In this document: positions 1 to 9,468 of the stretch, piece by piece
How positions within the stretch are numbered: position 1 is the stretch's first letter
How the letters are laid out: every line of letters starts with the position of its first letter
DNA from: Bacteroidales bacterium UBA3824
GTDB lineage: Bacteria; Bacteroidota; Bacteroidia; Bacteroidales; UBA3824
DNA length: 64,000 nucleotides
NCBI GenBank assembly: GCA_002393195.1
Contig: DGIK01000079.1
Coordinates: 1 to 64,000, forward strand
Direction: 5' to 3'
Translations under genes and position numbers: made by a program
Notes under the pieces: model-generated
What the model was told of the DNA's origin: nothing
What the model saw: the letters and a program-made list of their open reading frames with translations, nothing else
Database searches by the model: none

Positions 1-501
<501 letters not shown>

Positions 502-512
502 CATTTACTGAT

Positions 513-749
513 ATGAAAGTAGATATTATTTCACCGGACGATTTGATATACAGCGGCGAGGCAACCTTGGTAAGCCTTCCGGGCAGCAAAGGTGCGTTTG
601 AGATACTCGAAAACCACGCCGCTATCATCTCCACGCTCGAAAAGGGACGCATCAAGGTGCAGACCACCGGCGAAGACGACAAGTTTTTTGATGTTAACGG
701 CGGATTGATAGAGTTCAGCGACAATAAACTGAACGTCCTGGTCAACTAA
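513..749 (+). CDS. atpC: F1 ATP synthase subunit epsilon, short form
   Basis: 78 residues beginning MKVDIISPDDLIYSGEA, with the beta-sandwich motifs LPGSKGAFEILENHAAIISTLEKGRI and VNGGLIEFSDNKLNVL typical of AtpC. The protein stops after the N-terminal beta domain and lacks the C-terminal helical hairpin found in longer forms (about 130-140 residues in Escherichia coli), which in those enzymes inhibits ATP hydrolysis. Short AtpC proteins are usual in Bacteroidota. It is the last gene of the operon and is followed by a clear terminator. Confidence 0.95.
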   Translation: MKVDIISPDDLIYSGEATLVSLPGSKGAFEILENHAAIISTLEKGRIKVQTTGEDDKFFDVNGGLIEFSDNKLNVLVN

Positions 750-785
750 CGCCGAATTACACATTGACAAGCAAGCAATTGACCA

Positions 786-821
786 CAACCCGAAAATATA
801 ATGTTTTCGGGTTGTTTTTTT
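786..821 (+). terminator. Intrinsic terminator of the atp operon
   Basis: An 11-bp perfect stem (CAACCCGAAAA at 786-796 and TTTTCGGGTTG at 804-814) with a 7-base loop is followed directly by seven T. It lies 37 bases after the atpC stop. Confidence 0.9.
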
Positions 822-841
822 ATAAAATCTAAAAACTGCCC

Positions 842-963
842 GATAGCCAACCAAATCGGGGTAAAAAAGCATAGATTTAGTTGGCTATCACCCCAAAAAA
901 CGCCATTTTATGCCCGATAGCCAACCAAATCGGGGTAAAAAAGTATAGATTTAGTTGGCTATC
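842..963. repeat. Paired-hairpin repeat, copy 1
   Basis: Two near-identical 48-base inverted repeats sit at 842-889 and 916-963. Each has a 16-bp stem (GATAGCCAACCAAATC pairing with GATTTAGTTGGCTATC, one mismatch) around a 16-base AT-rich loop. They are separated by 26 bases that include CGCCATTTTATGCCC. A related pair occurs at 47814-47930, where the reverse complement of the spacer also contains CGCCATTTTT. The whole non-coding stretch 750-1045 holds the atp terminator, this element and the promoter of the next gene. Confidence 0.8.
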
Positions 964-981
964 GGGGGTGAAAAATCTTTT

Positions 982-1012
982 TTTGCCACATCAAAATAAT
1001 TCTCTATCTTTA
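982..1012 (+). promoter_or_regulatory. Bacteroidota-type promoter of the first TPR-phosphatase gene
   Basis: TTTG at 982-985, a 19-base spacer, then TATCTTTA at 1005-1012, one base off the TAnnTTTG -7 box. It lies directly after the paired-hairpin repeat and about 34 bases before the GTG start. Confidence 0.6.
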
Positions 1013-1045
1013 CACACTTAAAAAGATGTAATTCAGACACTTGAA

Positions 1046-3214
1046 GTGAAACTTTATGTAATATCGGTTTTGTTGCTATCATTGATAGCATTAGCGCCAT
1101 CGAGGGCATTGTCGCAGAACGACAGCGAACTCGACAGCGCAAGGCTATATATGGATATTGCCACCAAAAGCGACAACACCGACACCATAAAGACATTTGC
1201 AAAAAAAGCATACGAAATCGCATCGAAACACCAAAACATCCCGCTGCTCATCGATTGTTTCAACTACCTTGCATACGCTTACGGCACCGAAAGAAAATAT
1301 GACTCCGCCATTGTATTCTACAAACGGCACTACATCATCGTATCCGACGACACAAGCCGTTCCCAAGATATGGCACGCACATTGGGCAACCTCGGCATCT
1401 GCTACAAAAACACCGACAAATACATCGATATGTGGAGAAGTTTCCGACAGAGCAAAACCATATTTGAGAAACTGCAAGACACCGTCAAAATTTGCTGGAC
1501 CACGATGGAAATGGGCGAAGCCTACGAACATTTTGGAATGTACCAACAGGCGCAGGAACTCTACACCGAAGCATTGAAACTCGCTACCAAGCAAAACATC
1601 GCAAACGACATTGCAAGATGCCATTACAACATCGGCGACATCATACTCAAAGAAAATTTTGAGACCAAGACCGACAGCACCGCCGCAATGCTCACACGAG
1701 CCCGCGACTACATCACAAAAGCTGTGGACGAAAGTTACAACTCCGACGACATCTACGCCGACACATTGCGATACGCCGCATCACTCGCATTGTCGCAATG
1801 CTACATCGCCCTACTCCACTCCACGCCGCAGCGCGCCGACTACGCCGACAGTTGCAGCCTGCATATCGGCAAACACATCCAAGCCAAAAGCAACAAATCC
1901 ATACCCGACAGCCTCGACACAGAAATCATAAAGGCAATGTTGAAAATCTACCACCGCAAACACGCCGACGCCATCCGCATACTGGAAAACGCGGCGCAAC
2001 TCCCGGTAAAAGTGGCATATTCGCGAGATATGTCAGAAGTGTACAAACTGCTCTCCGAATCATACGCAGCCATCGGCAAGGTAAAAGAAGCATACACCGC
2101 CAAGAAAAAATATTACGAAATTTTCAACAAGATAACCAACGAAGAAAACGTAAAACGCTCCGCCAACTTCGCCGCACAGACAGAGATAGACGTGGAGCGC
2201 GAAAAACAACAAGAAGAAAAACACCATCGCGAAGCAGAGGAAGCCGCAAGCCAAGTGCGACGCCAGAGCATCATCAAAGGATTGTCGGTAGGGCTTGGAG
2301 TGGCTGCCGTAATCACACTTGTAATAATAGTGTCGCTCCGCAAAAAACACCGCCTCGGCAAGGAGCTCAACGACCGCAACAACCAACTCCTGGCACAGCG
2401 CAACGTCATAGAGCAACAGAAAAACGACGAGCAACGGGCGCAGTCGATAATATTATCGAGCGTAGAATACGCATCCATAATACAATCGCAAGCCATCGGC
2501 AACGAAGAGAGCGTAGCGTCCATATTCCCGGAAAGTTTCGTCTATTACCGACCGAGAAACATCGTGAGCGGCGATTGGTATATGGCAACAGCATTGAAGG
2601 GACACCGCATAATGATAGAAGCCGACTGCACCGGGCACGGCATACCGGGCGCGCTCCTGTGTATGCTCGGAGTGAGCGCGATGAAAGACATCATCAACAA
2701 ACTCCGCCACACCACCTCCCCCATCCTACCGGGGCTGATGCTCGACGAAATGCGCGTTGCAGTCAAGAAAGCTCTCAACAAAGACACCGGCGACAGCAAA
2801 TCCAACATCGACGACGGTATGGATATGACAATCATAATCTTGCCACCAGAGGGAGGCAAGATGCTATTTGGCAGCGCAAACCAAAACGCGGTATTAGTAA
2901 GCGGCGGCGAAGCCACGCGACTCAAAGGCGACGCCAACCCAATCGGCAACTACGTAAGGGAAAAGGCGCACTTCACCACTACAGAAATGCCCGTAACCAA
3001 CGGCGACGCGGTGTACCTATTTTCGGACGGCATACAAGACCAGACAGGCGACGACGAGCGCAAATACTCGCTCAAACAACTCACAGTATTCCTCGCCAAT
3101 CATTACGCACTGCCGATGAATCAGCAGAAGGCTATATTTGAAAATACCTTCGACAATTACACCGGCTCGCAGCCGCAAGTGGACGACAGAACACTCGTTG
3201 GCATAAGGATTTAA
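1046..3214 (+). CDS. Membrane TPR / SpoIIE-type serine phosphatase 1
   Basis: 722 residues from a GTG start. Order of parts: signal peptide (1-23, ending in ALSQ), a long TPR-like alpha-helical region outside the membrane (about 25-385, with NLGICYKNTDKY- and EMGEAYEHFGMYQQA-like units), a charged coiled coil rich in E, K and R, one membrane segment (about 408-432), a second coiled coil, and a C-terminal PP2C/SpoIIE domain (about 490-722). The phosphatase metal motifs are intact: SGDWY, ADCTGHGIPGA near residue 525, DDGMDM, FSDGIQDQ and VDDRTLVGIRI. The family removes phosphate from serine or threonine on partner proteins. It is first of three tandem paralogues; the next starts 13 bases downstream. 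The substrate is unknown. Confidence 0.9.
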   Translation: MKLYVISVLLLSLIALAPSRALSQNDSELDSARLYMDIATKSDNTDTIKTFAKKAYEIASKHQNIPLLIDCFNYLAYAYGTERKYDSAIVFYKRHYIIVSDDTSRSQDMARTLGNLGICYKNTDKYIDMWRSFRQSKTIFEKLQDTVKICWTTMEMGEAYEHFGMYQQAQELYTEALKLATKQNIANDIARCHYNIGDIILKENFETKTDSTAAMLTRARDYITKAVDESYNSDDIYADTLRYAASLALSQCYIALLHSTPQRADYADSCSLHIGKHIQAKSNKSIPDSLDTEIIKAMLKIYHRKHADAIRILENAAQLPVKVAYSRDMSEVYKLLSESYAAIGKVKEAYTAKKKYYEIFNKITNEENVKRSANFAAQTEIDVEREKQQEEKHHREAEEAASQVRRQSIIKGLSVGLGVAAVITLVIIVSLRKKHRLGKELNDRNNQLLAQRNVIEQQKNDEQRAQSIILSSVEYASIIQSQAIGNEESVASIFPESFVYYRPRNIVSGDWYMATALKGHRIMIEADCTGHGIPGALLCMLGVSAMKDIINKLRHTTSPILPGLMLDEMRVAVKKALNKDTGDSKSNIDDGMDMTIIILPPEGGKMLFGSANQNAVLVSGGEATRLKGDANPIGNYVREKAHFTTTEMPVTNGDAVYLFSDGIQDQTGDDERKYSLKQLTVFLANHYALPMNQQKAIFENTFDNYTGSQPQVDDRTLVGIRI

Positions 3215-3227
3215 TTAACAAAACGAT

Positions 3228-5339
3228 ATGAAGAAAGCAATCGCCATAATTACGATAATACTAATGTCATTGCTACTTGCACCAGATGCAACCGCGCAGG
3301 ACGACGACGGCTATTACGACCCCGTTGACAGCCTGCGTGAGGCTCTTCGTACCGCTCAAAACAACAACGAAAAAGCCGAAATCTGCAAGGAAATAGGAGA
3401 AGAATCCAACGACCCGGACACCGTAATCAAATACACTCAACTCGCTCTGCGGCACATAGACCTCATCGACCTCAAAAGTATGGCGCAATGCTATTCGAGC
3501 CTTGGGTGGGCTTACTTCATCAAAAGGGATTTCGCACAGAGCCTCGACAAATACACGAGGGCGGCGGCATTGTACGAAAGAACCAACGACACAGAAACCG
3601 CATCGATGACCTACATCAACATAGCAGCCTGCCACCGCTACAGCAACAATTTCAAGGATATGTGGGACTACCTGTACCGTGGTCTCGACAAGGCGCAGCA
3701 GACCAACGACACCGTAAACATCTGCTACGCATACTCGGAGATTGCCGACGTTTACCAAAACCAAAAGATGGGCAAGATAGCCCAAGAAATGCTCCTCAAC
3801 GCGCTCAAACTCGCCGAGCAGACACACGACTACGCCGAAATGGGCGTTTACGCCAAGCAACTCGGCTCCATAGCATCGCCCGAAGACACCGACATCGAAA
3901 ACATAAAAATAGCCAAAAACTGGGCTATTAAAGCCGAAGAATATTTCAGCAAGGCTACGTACCTCGATAGTTACTACGAAGCGCAGCGGTACAACAACTT
4001 CGCCGTAATCACATACTGCTACCTCTCCCTCGCCAAATTCTATTACGACGATAGTTACATCGACAGCACGAGGAAGTACGTGGCACTTTACGACCATTTT
4101 GCCGACAGCATATCGCCTGTAGCCGACAATAAGATAACGAGCCTGCACATCCACGCAAGAGAATTGATGTACCAACAGAAATACCACCGCGCCATCGACA
4201 TCCTGCAAAAATGCATCAACATCGCCAAAAGCGAAAACATAGAGTACCTCTCCAACATCACCTACAACCTGCTCGCCGAATCGTATGAAAAAGTAGGCGA
4301 CTACCGCAACGCGCTCCAATGCCTCGACAAATACTGCGAGATAGAACAGTCGCTATACGGCTCTGACGCCGTGGCGCAGACCATTGCATACAACGCCCGC
4401 TACAAGATAGAATGTGAAAAACGCAACATCGAAGCCGAAAACAAATTAGCGATAGAGCGTCAAGAAGAAGCAGAACGCCAGAAAAAACGCACCTTTGCAG
4501 CCATAATCACGATAAGCGTCGCGGCAATAGCGATTATAGTAATCATGTTGGTATCGTGGCTCGCCACACGACGCGCCGTCAAGAAGATTGCCTCTCGCAA
4601 CATTCAGATAATCAAACAGCAAGCAATGATAGAGGGACAAAAACGCGAATTGCAGGAAACCTCCGAAAAGATAAAACAAAGTATGTCGTATGCCCGACGA
4701 ATCCAGATGGCTGCCACGAGTTCGCAAAACGAAATAGAGGCGATATTCCCCGACAACATCGTGATATACCGTCCGCAGGAGATAGTGAGCGGCGATTGGT
4801 ACTTGGCAAAAAGCACAGAGCACGAAAGATACGTGGCAGTAGGCGGCAGCAGTCAGCACGGCGTACCGGGCGCTATGGCATGTATGCTCGTGGTAGATAC
4901 CCTCAAGGAAATCACCAGCAACATACCGGCTGACGCCAAGGTGTCGCCAGCCGAAATCCTCGCACAAGTGCAAAACAAGGTGAGGAGTTCCATTGGCGCG
5001 GGCGTAGAGATTGCAATCTCGATATGCATCATCGACGACAACAATCTGATGCGCTTTGCCGCCATCAACAACGACGCCATCATCGTGCGCGGCAACACGT
5101 CCGACATTCTCAATTCAAGCAAACGAGAAGACGTTGTAGTACAATTGATTGAAGGCGATTACCTATTCCTTTACTCCAACAACACACGCCGCCTGATGTC
5201 GTCCAACGGCAACACGCCAGATGCCATCTGTCAATCGCTCGCCACACATCAATCCGACGAGCCGCAGACCGCCATAGAGACCATTGCCGGCAACAACCCA
5301 CAATCCGGCGACATCACAATAGTTGGCGTCAGGATATGA
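3228..5339 (+). CDS. Membrane TPR / SpoIIE-type protein 2, probable pseudophosphatase
   Basis: 703 residues with the same architecture as its neighbours: signal peptide (1-23), TPR-like region, coiled coil, membrane segment (about 422-446), coiled coil and SpoIIE-like domain (about 500-703). The catalytic motifs are degraded. SGDWY is kept, but ADCTGHG has become GGSSQHG (near residue 540), DDGMDM has become AGVEIA, SDGIPDQ has become SNNTRRL (near 648), and LDDIT has become SGDIT. Several Asp residues that would hold the metal ions are therefore missing while the fold-defining HGVPGAM and ITIVGVRI remain. I infer a non-catalytic regulator or decoy of the paralogues on either side. The frame is intact over the full length, so it is not a decaying pseudogene. 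Confidence 0.85.
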   Translation: MKKAIAIITIILMSLLLAPDATAQDDDGYYDPVDSLREALRTAQNNNEKAEICKEIGEESNDPDTVIKYTQLALRHIDLIDLKSMAQCYSSLGWAYFIKRDFAQSLDKYTRAAALYERTNDTETASMTYINIAACHRYSNNFKDMWDYLYRGLDKAQQTNDTVNICYAYSEIADVYQNQKMGKIAQEMLLNALKLAEQTHDYAEMGVYAKQLGSIASPEDTDIENIKIAKNWAIKAEEYFSKATYLDSYYEAQRYNNFAVITYCYLSLAKFYYDDSYIDSTRKYVALYDHFADSISPVADNKITSLHIHARELMYQQKYHRAIDILQKCINIAKSENIEYLSNITYNLLAESYEKVGDYRNALQCLDKYCEIEQSLYGSDAVAQTIAYNARYKIECEKRNIEAENKLAIERQEEAERQKKRTFAAIITISVAAIAIIVIMLVSWLATRRAVKKIASRNIQIIKQQAMIEGQKRELQETSEKIKQSMSYARRIQMAATSSQNEIEAIFPDNIVIYRPQEIVSGDWYLAKSTEHERYVAVGGSSQHGVPGAMACMLVVDTLKEITSNIPADAKVSPAEILAQVQNKVRSSIGAGVEIAISICIIDDNNLMRFAAINNDAIIVRGNTSDILNSSKREDVVVQLIEGDYLFLYSNNTRRLMSSNGNTPDAICQSLATHQSDEPQTAIETIAGNNPQSGDITIVGVRI

Positions 5340-5432
5340 ATTTTTCATAAAAATCCTCACAATTCCGAAACAAAATCAGCCGCAATTCCGTATAATGATA
5401 ATGGTGATTTATGCGCCGCACCATTACACGAT

Positions 5433-7658
5433 ATGAAACGCTGCCTTACATTAATAATATGTCTCATAATGGCACTCAACGCCACGCCTCAAAGCGATGA
5501 TTTCTTCGACAGCCTATTGCGACAGGCAGCCGAAGCCGACAGCGATACCTCCAAAGCAAAAATCTACGTCGAAATTTCTGCAAAAGTTACCGACCCCGAC
5601 ACCATAATCAAATACAGCAAACTCGCAATAGACATTGCGCGGCGTTACGACGACAAGTGGACTCTCATGGCGAGTTACGACAACATCGGATGGGCGCAAT
5701 ACTACAATATGAAATTCAACGACGCAATAGAATCATACACTCAGAGCATCAAATACGCCACCGAACTCGGCGACAAGCACTTCATAGGTGCCACGAGCCT
5801 CAGCCTCGGCAACGTGTATTATGAAATGTCCGAAATTTCCAAAATGTGGGATGCATATTACAGGAGCCTCGACATATTTACGGAACTCAAAGACACTGGC
5901 AACGTCTGCATCGTAACACGCATCATCGGGCAATCATTTGCAAGCGTAGGCATGTACAAAGCGGCGCAAGAGCAATACCACAAATCGCTCAACCTCAGCA
6001 TACAAATGAACGACACAGTACAGATGGCATACGACTACCGCAATATCGGCGAGACATACCTCCAACAATTTGGCGAAAGCAACTCACAAATGTCAGCGCA
6101 GGGAATCGTTACCGCAAAAAGATACCTAAAAATAGCCGAGCGAATGATGCCAGATTTCGACAACGACTACACCACAGCCGAGCGAATCGGCAATTACATC
6201 TCCCTTGCCGACTGTTACGCAAAACTCGCCAAAAAGCTGGGAAAACGCGAATACATCGACAGCTGCCGGCATTACCTCAACCTATTCAAACAAAAACACC
6301 TTTCGGAAACCGAAAGCTACCTCCTCGCATCACAGACGGAGGCAGACATGCTCATGCTCGAAGGCAAACACTCCCAGGCAATCCCCATATTATCGGAAGC
6401 CCTACAAACCGCAAGCGAAGAAGGATCCGAACACAATGAAATGTCCATCAGCAAGCGGCTATCCGAATGTTATGAGCACAACGGCGACAAGGCAAAGGCT
6501 CTCGACGCATTCAAACGCCACTACGAACTCAAAATCAAAATAGCCAACGAAACCGAAATGCGCCGCGCCTCCGAGTATTCTGCACAGCAGGAAATCAAAG
6601 ACGAAAAAGAGCGCATAGAACAAGAACGAATCATCAACGAAGAACGCCGTCAACGTCAGAAGGCTATCAACACCGCGCTACTCGTCATCATCACAATGAT
6701 GACAGTGATAGTATTCCTCGTGTACAAAGCATTCCGCCAAAAACGCCGCTCCAACGAAGTCCTGATGGGCAAAAACGCCATACTCGCCCAGCAGAAGGAA
6801 GAGATTGCCACCCAAAACGACGCCCTCCGGGAAAAAAGCGAAGAAATCGCAAGCCAGCGCGACCTCCTCGCATCACAAAAAGAAAGCCTCGCCCGCACCA
6901 ACCGTCAGATGCGCGATTCCATCACATACGCACAGCGCATACAGCGCACCGTGATAACATCGCAGGAAGAGATGGACGCCATATTCCCGCAAAATTTCGT
7001 GCTCTACCGCCCGAGAGACATCGTGAGCGGCGACTTCTACCGAGTGGATTCCATCCGTGGGCACAAGATAATAGTTGTAGCCGACTGCACCGGACACGGC
7101 GTACCGGGCGCACTGCTCAGCATGATGGGCATCAGCGCATTGAAAGACATCTTGGGACAACTCGAAATCACTGGCGGCGACATCAACCCGGCGGCGATAT
7201 TGCAACAACTCCGCGAGTTTATCAAACACTCATTCAACAAAAACACCACCGACGACGGCATGGATATGTCGATATGCGTACTGCGTCCCGACGGAGAGAC
7301 GATGGACTTTGCAGGAGCCAACCAAAACGCAATCATAGTCCACAACGGCGAGATTACGCGCATTAAGGGCGACTTTATGCCCATTGGCAACTACGTAAAA
7401 GAAGGAGACTTCACGCCGCACCAAATCAAAGTAACCAAAGGCGATATGCTGTACCTATTCACCGACGGCATACCCGACCAACTCGGCGGCGCAGACTTCT
7501 GCAAATATTCGCTCCGCCGACTCACCGACCGCCTCGCCGCCCTCAGCAGTTCAGACCTCGACAAACAAATGTACGACATAGAGCGCGACATAGAACTCTG
7601 GATGGGCGACAAAGCCCAACTCGACGACATCACGCTGCTCGGAGTAAGAATTAATTAA
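5433..7658 (+). CDS. Membrane TPR / SpoIIE-type serine phosphatase 3
   Basis: 741 residues: signal peptide (1-20), TPR-like region to about 370, charged coiled coil, membrane segment (about 411-432, ALLVIITMMTVIVFLVY), a long second coiled coil (about 440-505, repeated QKEEIATQNDALREKSEEIA-type heptads), and a complete SpoIIE/PP2C domain. Motifs SGDFYRVD, ADCTGHGVPGALLSMMG (near 549), DDGMDMSIC, FTDGIPDQ and LDDITLLGVRI are all present, so it should be active. The gap of 93 bases from the pseudophosphatase gene shows no clear terminator, so all three genes may share one transcript. TPR regions of this kind bind proteins or peptides in the periplasm; the signal sensed is unknown. Confidence 0.9.
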   Translation: MKRCLTLIICLIMALNATPQSDDFFDSLLRQAAEADSDTSKAKIYVEISAKVTDPDTIIKYSKLAIDIARRYDDKWTLMASYDNIGWAQYYNMKFNDAIESYTQSIKYATELGDKHFIGATSLSLGNVYYEMSEISKMWDAYYRSLDIFTELKDTGNVCIVTRIIGQSFASVGMYKAAQEQYHKSLNLSIQMNDTVQMAYDYRNIGETYLQQFGESNSQMSAQGIVTAKRYLKIAERMMPDFDNDYTTAERIGNYISLADCYAKLAKKLGKREYIDSCRHYLNLFKQKHLSETESYLLASQTEADMLMLEGKHSQAIPILSEALQTASEEGSEHNEMSISKRLSECYEHNGDKAKALDAFKRHYELKIKIANETEMRRASEYSAQQEIKDEKERIEQERIINEERRQRQKAINTALLVIITMMTVIVFLVYKAFRQKRRSNEVLMGKNAILAQQKEEIATQNDALREKSEEIASQRDLLASQKESLARTNRQMRDSITYAQRIQRTVITSQEEMDAIFPQNFVLYRPRDIVSGDFYRVDSIRGHKIIVVADCTGHGVPGALLSMMGISALKDILGQLEITGGDINPAAILQQLREFIKHSFNKNTTDDGMDMSICVLRPDGETMDFAGANQNAIIVHNGEITRIKGDFMPIGNYVKEGDFTPHQIKVTKGDMLYLFTDGIPDQLGGADFCKYSLRRLTDRLAALSSSDLDKQMYDIERDIELWMGDKAQLDDITLLGVRIN

Positions 7659-8056
7659 TGCATAATTCATAATTCATCAAATCAACCCGTCTGGAAGACG
7701 AAATATCTATAACACTGTACATTGGCGGCGTAGCCGTTAATATGCAGGGAGGGGCATAAAAACACAAAAGCAGACCTTTCCAGGCCTGCCCTTGCTACTA
7801 ATTCTTAACCTAAACCTAATATTATGAAAAGACAATTAAAAAAAATAAAAATACAAATAACAACAATTAAAACTCAAAAACTAATTTCTATCATTTACAC
7901 TGCAAAATTACACCAAATTTTTGACATAGATATTAAAATAGGATTAACAATGTATTATAAAAATGTAACGGATACACCCATAACAAAACAGGAGAAAAAC
8001 CCTGTCGGCTTTTCTCCTGTCTGATTGTTGCAACAAATATCTAAATTAAGCCTTGA
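7659..8056. other. Non-coding gap with a small hairpin and a doubtful 66-codon frame
   Basis: About 400 bases with no confident gene. It starts with an AT repeat (ATAATTCATAATTCAT). A short stem-loop lies at 7770-7789 (GCAGACCT and AGGCCTGC). After it a purine-poor leader runs into ATG at 7824, which opens a 66-codon frame (MKRQLKKIKIQITTIKTQKL...) ending inside the rpsT terminator. The frame is very Lys/Ile-rich, lacks a good ribosome site and resembles no family I know, so I do not call it a gene. On the minus strand only the rpsT terminator is evident. Confidence 0.5.
7988..8020. terminator. Intrinsic terminator after rpsT
   Basis: An 11-bp perfect stem (ACAGGAGAAAA and TTTTCTCCTGT). Read on the minus strand it is followed by TTTTGTT, as expected 37 bases after the rpsT stop; the plus strand lacks a T run. 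Confidence 0.75.
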
Positions 8057-8320
8057 TTAAGCGGCCTTGGCGAGCGAGTTGACATGATGAGCCAACTTAG
8101 ATTTGAGGTTAGCCGCCTTGTTCTTGTGGATGACATTCTTCTTGGCGAGCTTGTCGATCATTTTAGATACCAAGGGGAGCGACTTCTCAGCCTCCTCCTT
8201 GTTGTCGCATGCGCGGAGCTTGCGTACTGCGTTGCGCATTGTAACCGCGTAGTAGCGGTTGTGAAGCCTGCGGGCTTCGTTCTGCCTAATTCTCTTCTTT
8301 GCAGATGCGTTATTAGCCAT
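8057..8320 (-). CDS. rpsT: 30S ribosomal protein S20
   Basis: 87 residues, [21 protein letters not shown] at the start, with alternating Lys/Arg-rich helices and the typical ending [16 protein letters not shown]20 is a primary 16S rRNA-binding protein that stabilises the small subunit. It is monocistronic here, between a terminator downstream and a divergent glycosyltransferase upstream, with an AT-rich 189-base gap between the two starts. Length and composition match the family. Confidence 0.97.
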   Translation of the reverse strand: MANNASAKKRIRQNEARRLHNRYYAVTMRNAVRKLRACDNKEEAEKSLPLVSKMIDKLAKKNVIHKNKAANLKSKLAHHVNSLAKAA

Positions 8321-8509
8321 TGTTCTGTTACTTTTATTATTAGTTAACTAAATTATTTTCATTGTATTAACGAACATGCCCGTATGGACATTTTCAGACT
8401 GCAAAATAAACACATTTTATCCAAATAACCAAAAAAAAATTCATCAAGTCGCATTTTTTTTTTAATATTGCGCTCTGAATAGTTGTAAGGCACATTTTTT
8501 ACTATCACA

Positions 8510-9253
8510 ATGAACAAGATAAGCATCATAACGGTGGTCTATAACAGCGAAAAATACATCCGCCGCACCATCGAGAGCATCGTCGGGCAAGATTATCCCG
8601 CGATAGAATACATAATCATCGACGGCAAGAGCAAGGACTCTACGATGCAAATCGTCAACGAGTACCGCGACCGCATCGCCGTCATCATCTCCGAGCCCGA
8701 CAAGGGGCTTTATGACGCGATGAACAAGGGGCTGAGGCTCGCCACCGGCGATTACGTGCTATATATCAACAGCGGCGACGCACTGCCCTCCCCTACCCTG
8801 ATGTCCGATATTTTCGGCAACGCGCCCGCCGACAGCGACGTCATCTACGGCGACACGCACATCACCGACGAGGACGGCAACATCCTCCACAACCGCCGTC
8901 ACCGCCCGCCGGAGCATCTCACGTGGCGCGATTACAAGCGCGGAATGCTGGTCTGCCATCAGAGTTTCATTGCAAAAAGGACGCTCTGCGACGAGTACGA
9001 CACCAATTACCGCTACGCGGCTGATTACGATTGGTGCTTGAATATATTATTGAAATCAAGAGTAGTAACCAATTATGGCAAAGACATTTCGCTCTTTATG
9101 GACGGCGGACAGACCAAGCGCACCATCGTGCCGGGATTGAAGGAGCGTTACCGCATTATGTGCAAATATTACGGCAAGGCAAAGGCTACATTCTGGAACT
9201 TCATCCTCGGCGTCAAATTCGGGTGGTGGATGATATGGCACAAGTGGTTTTAA
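8510..9253 (+). CDS. Family 2 glycosyltransferase
   Basis: 247 residues with a GT-A fold N-terminus: ISIITVVYNSEKYIRRTIESI, then EYIIIDGKSKDST (nucleotide binding), KGLYDAMNKGLRLATGDYVLY and INSGD, the position of the metal-binding acidic motif. A later ADYDWCLNILLKS segment fits the catalytic-base region of the family. There is no membrane segment, so it should act in the cytoplasm on lipid- or nucleotide-linked sugars for a surface polysaccharide. It stands alone, not inside a visible polysaccharide cluster, so the acceptor cannot be guessed. Confidence 0.88.
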   Translation: MNKISIITVVYNSEKYIRRTIESIVGQDYPAIEYIIIDGKSKDSTMQIVNEYRDRIAVIISEPDKGLYDAMNKGLRLATGDYVLYINSGDALPSPTLMSDIFGNAPADSDVIYGDTHITDEDGNILHNRRHRPPEHLTWRDYKRGMLVCHQSFIAKRTLCDEYDTNYRYAADYDWCLNILLKSRVVTNYGKDISLFMDGGQTKRTIVPGLKERYRIMCKYYGKAKATFWNFILGVKFGWWMIWHKWF

Positions 9254-9307
9254 CAAGAAGTTAACATACATTAAGAACAATTCAAACCGATTAACAAAAA
9301 CACTTTG

Positions 9308-9417
9308 TAACTTTGCAGCGTGAATAGAGGAGAATTGTTTTTTTTCATATATTGGTTTAAGTTGATATTAGTAATTGTACACTTGGGAGACTCTGCAAAG
9401 AGCCTCCCATTTTTTTT
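9308..9417 (+). ncRNA. Candidate small RNA of about 95 nt
   Basis: A perfect -7 box TAACTTTG at 9308-9315 is followed 70 bases later by a strong terminator hairpin (GGGAG-CTCT, GCAA loop, AGAG-CTCCC at 9385-9408, then eight T). No start codon with a sensible frame lies between. The predicted transcript runs from about 9322 to 9417. It sits after the glycosyltransferase stop (9253), too far and with its own promoter, so it may be an independent RNA rather than a 3' tail. The -33 element is not clear. Confidence 0.4.
9385..9417 (+). terminator. Intrinsic terminator of the small RNA candidate or glycosyltransferase gene
   Basis: GC-rich stem with a tetraloop (GGGAGACTCT-GCAA-AGAGCCTCCC, counting one mismatch) followed by a run of T at 9410-9417. 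Confidence 0.85.
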
Positions 9418-9425
9418 GCAACAAA

Positions 9426-9468
9426 AACCCTGCACATCATAGCGAGTTGGCGTATGATGTGCGGGGTT
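9426..9468 (-). terminator. Terminator of the nSTAND-to-phosphatase operon
   Basis: A 16-bp stem with one G-U type pair (AACCCTGCACATCATA and TATGATGTGCGGGGTT) overlaps the stop codon of the phosphatase gene. On the minus strand it is followed by TTTTTGTT, so it ends that operon. Confidence 0.8.

Noticed and set aside
842-963. Palindromic repeats as a two-repeat CRISPR
   Set aside because: Each unit is itself a long hairpin, there are only two, no cas genes are near, and a diverged relative lies elsewhere.
1798-3141. Plus-strand frame of 447 codons, very rich in Arg, inside the first phosphatase gene
   Set aside because: It overlaps the phosphatase frame that has clear motifs; the Arg/His-rich makeup is what an out-of-frame reading of this codon use gives.
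7824-8024. 66-codon gene upstream of the rpsT terminator
   Set aside because: Lys/Ile-rich, no ribosome site, runs through a terminator hairpin, no family resemblance.
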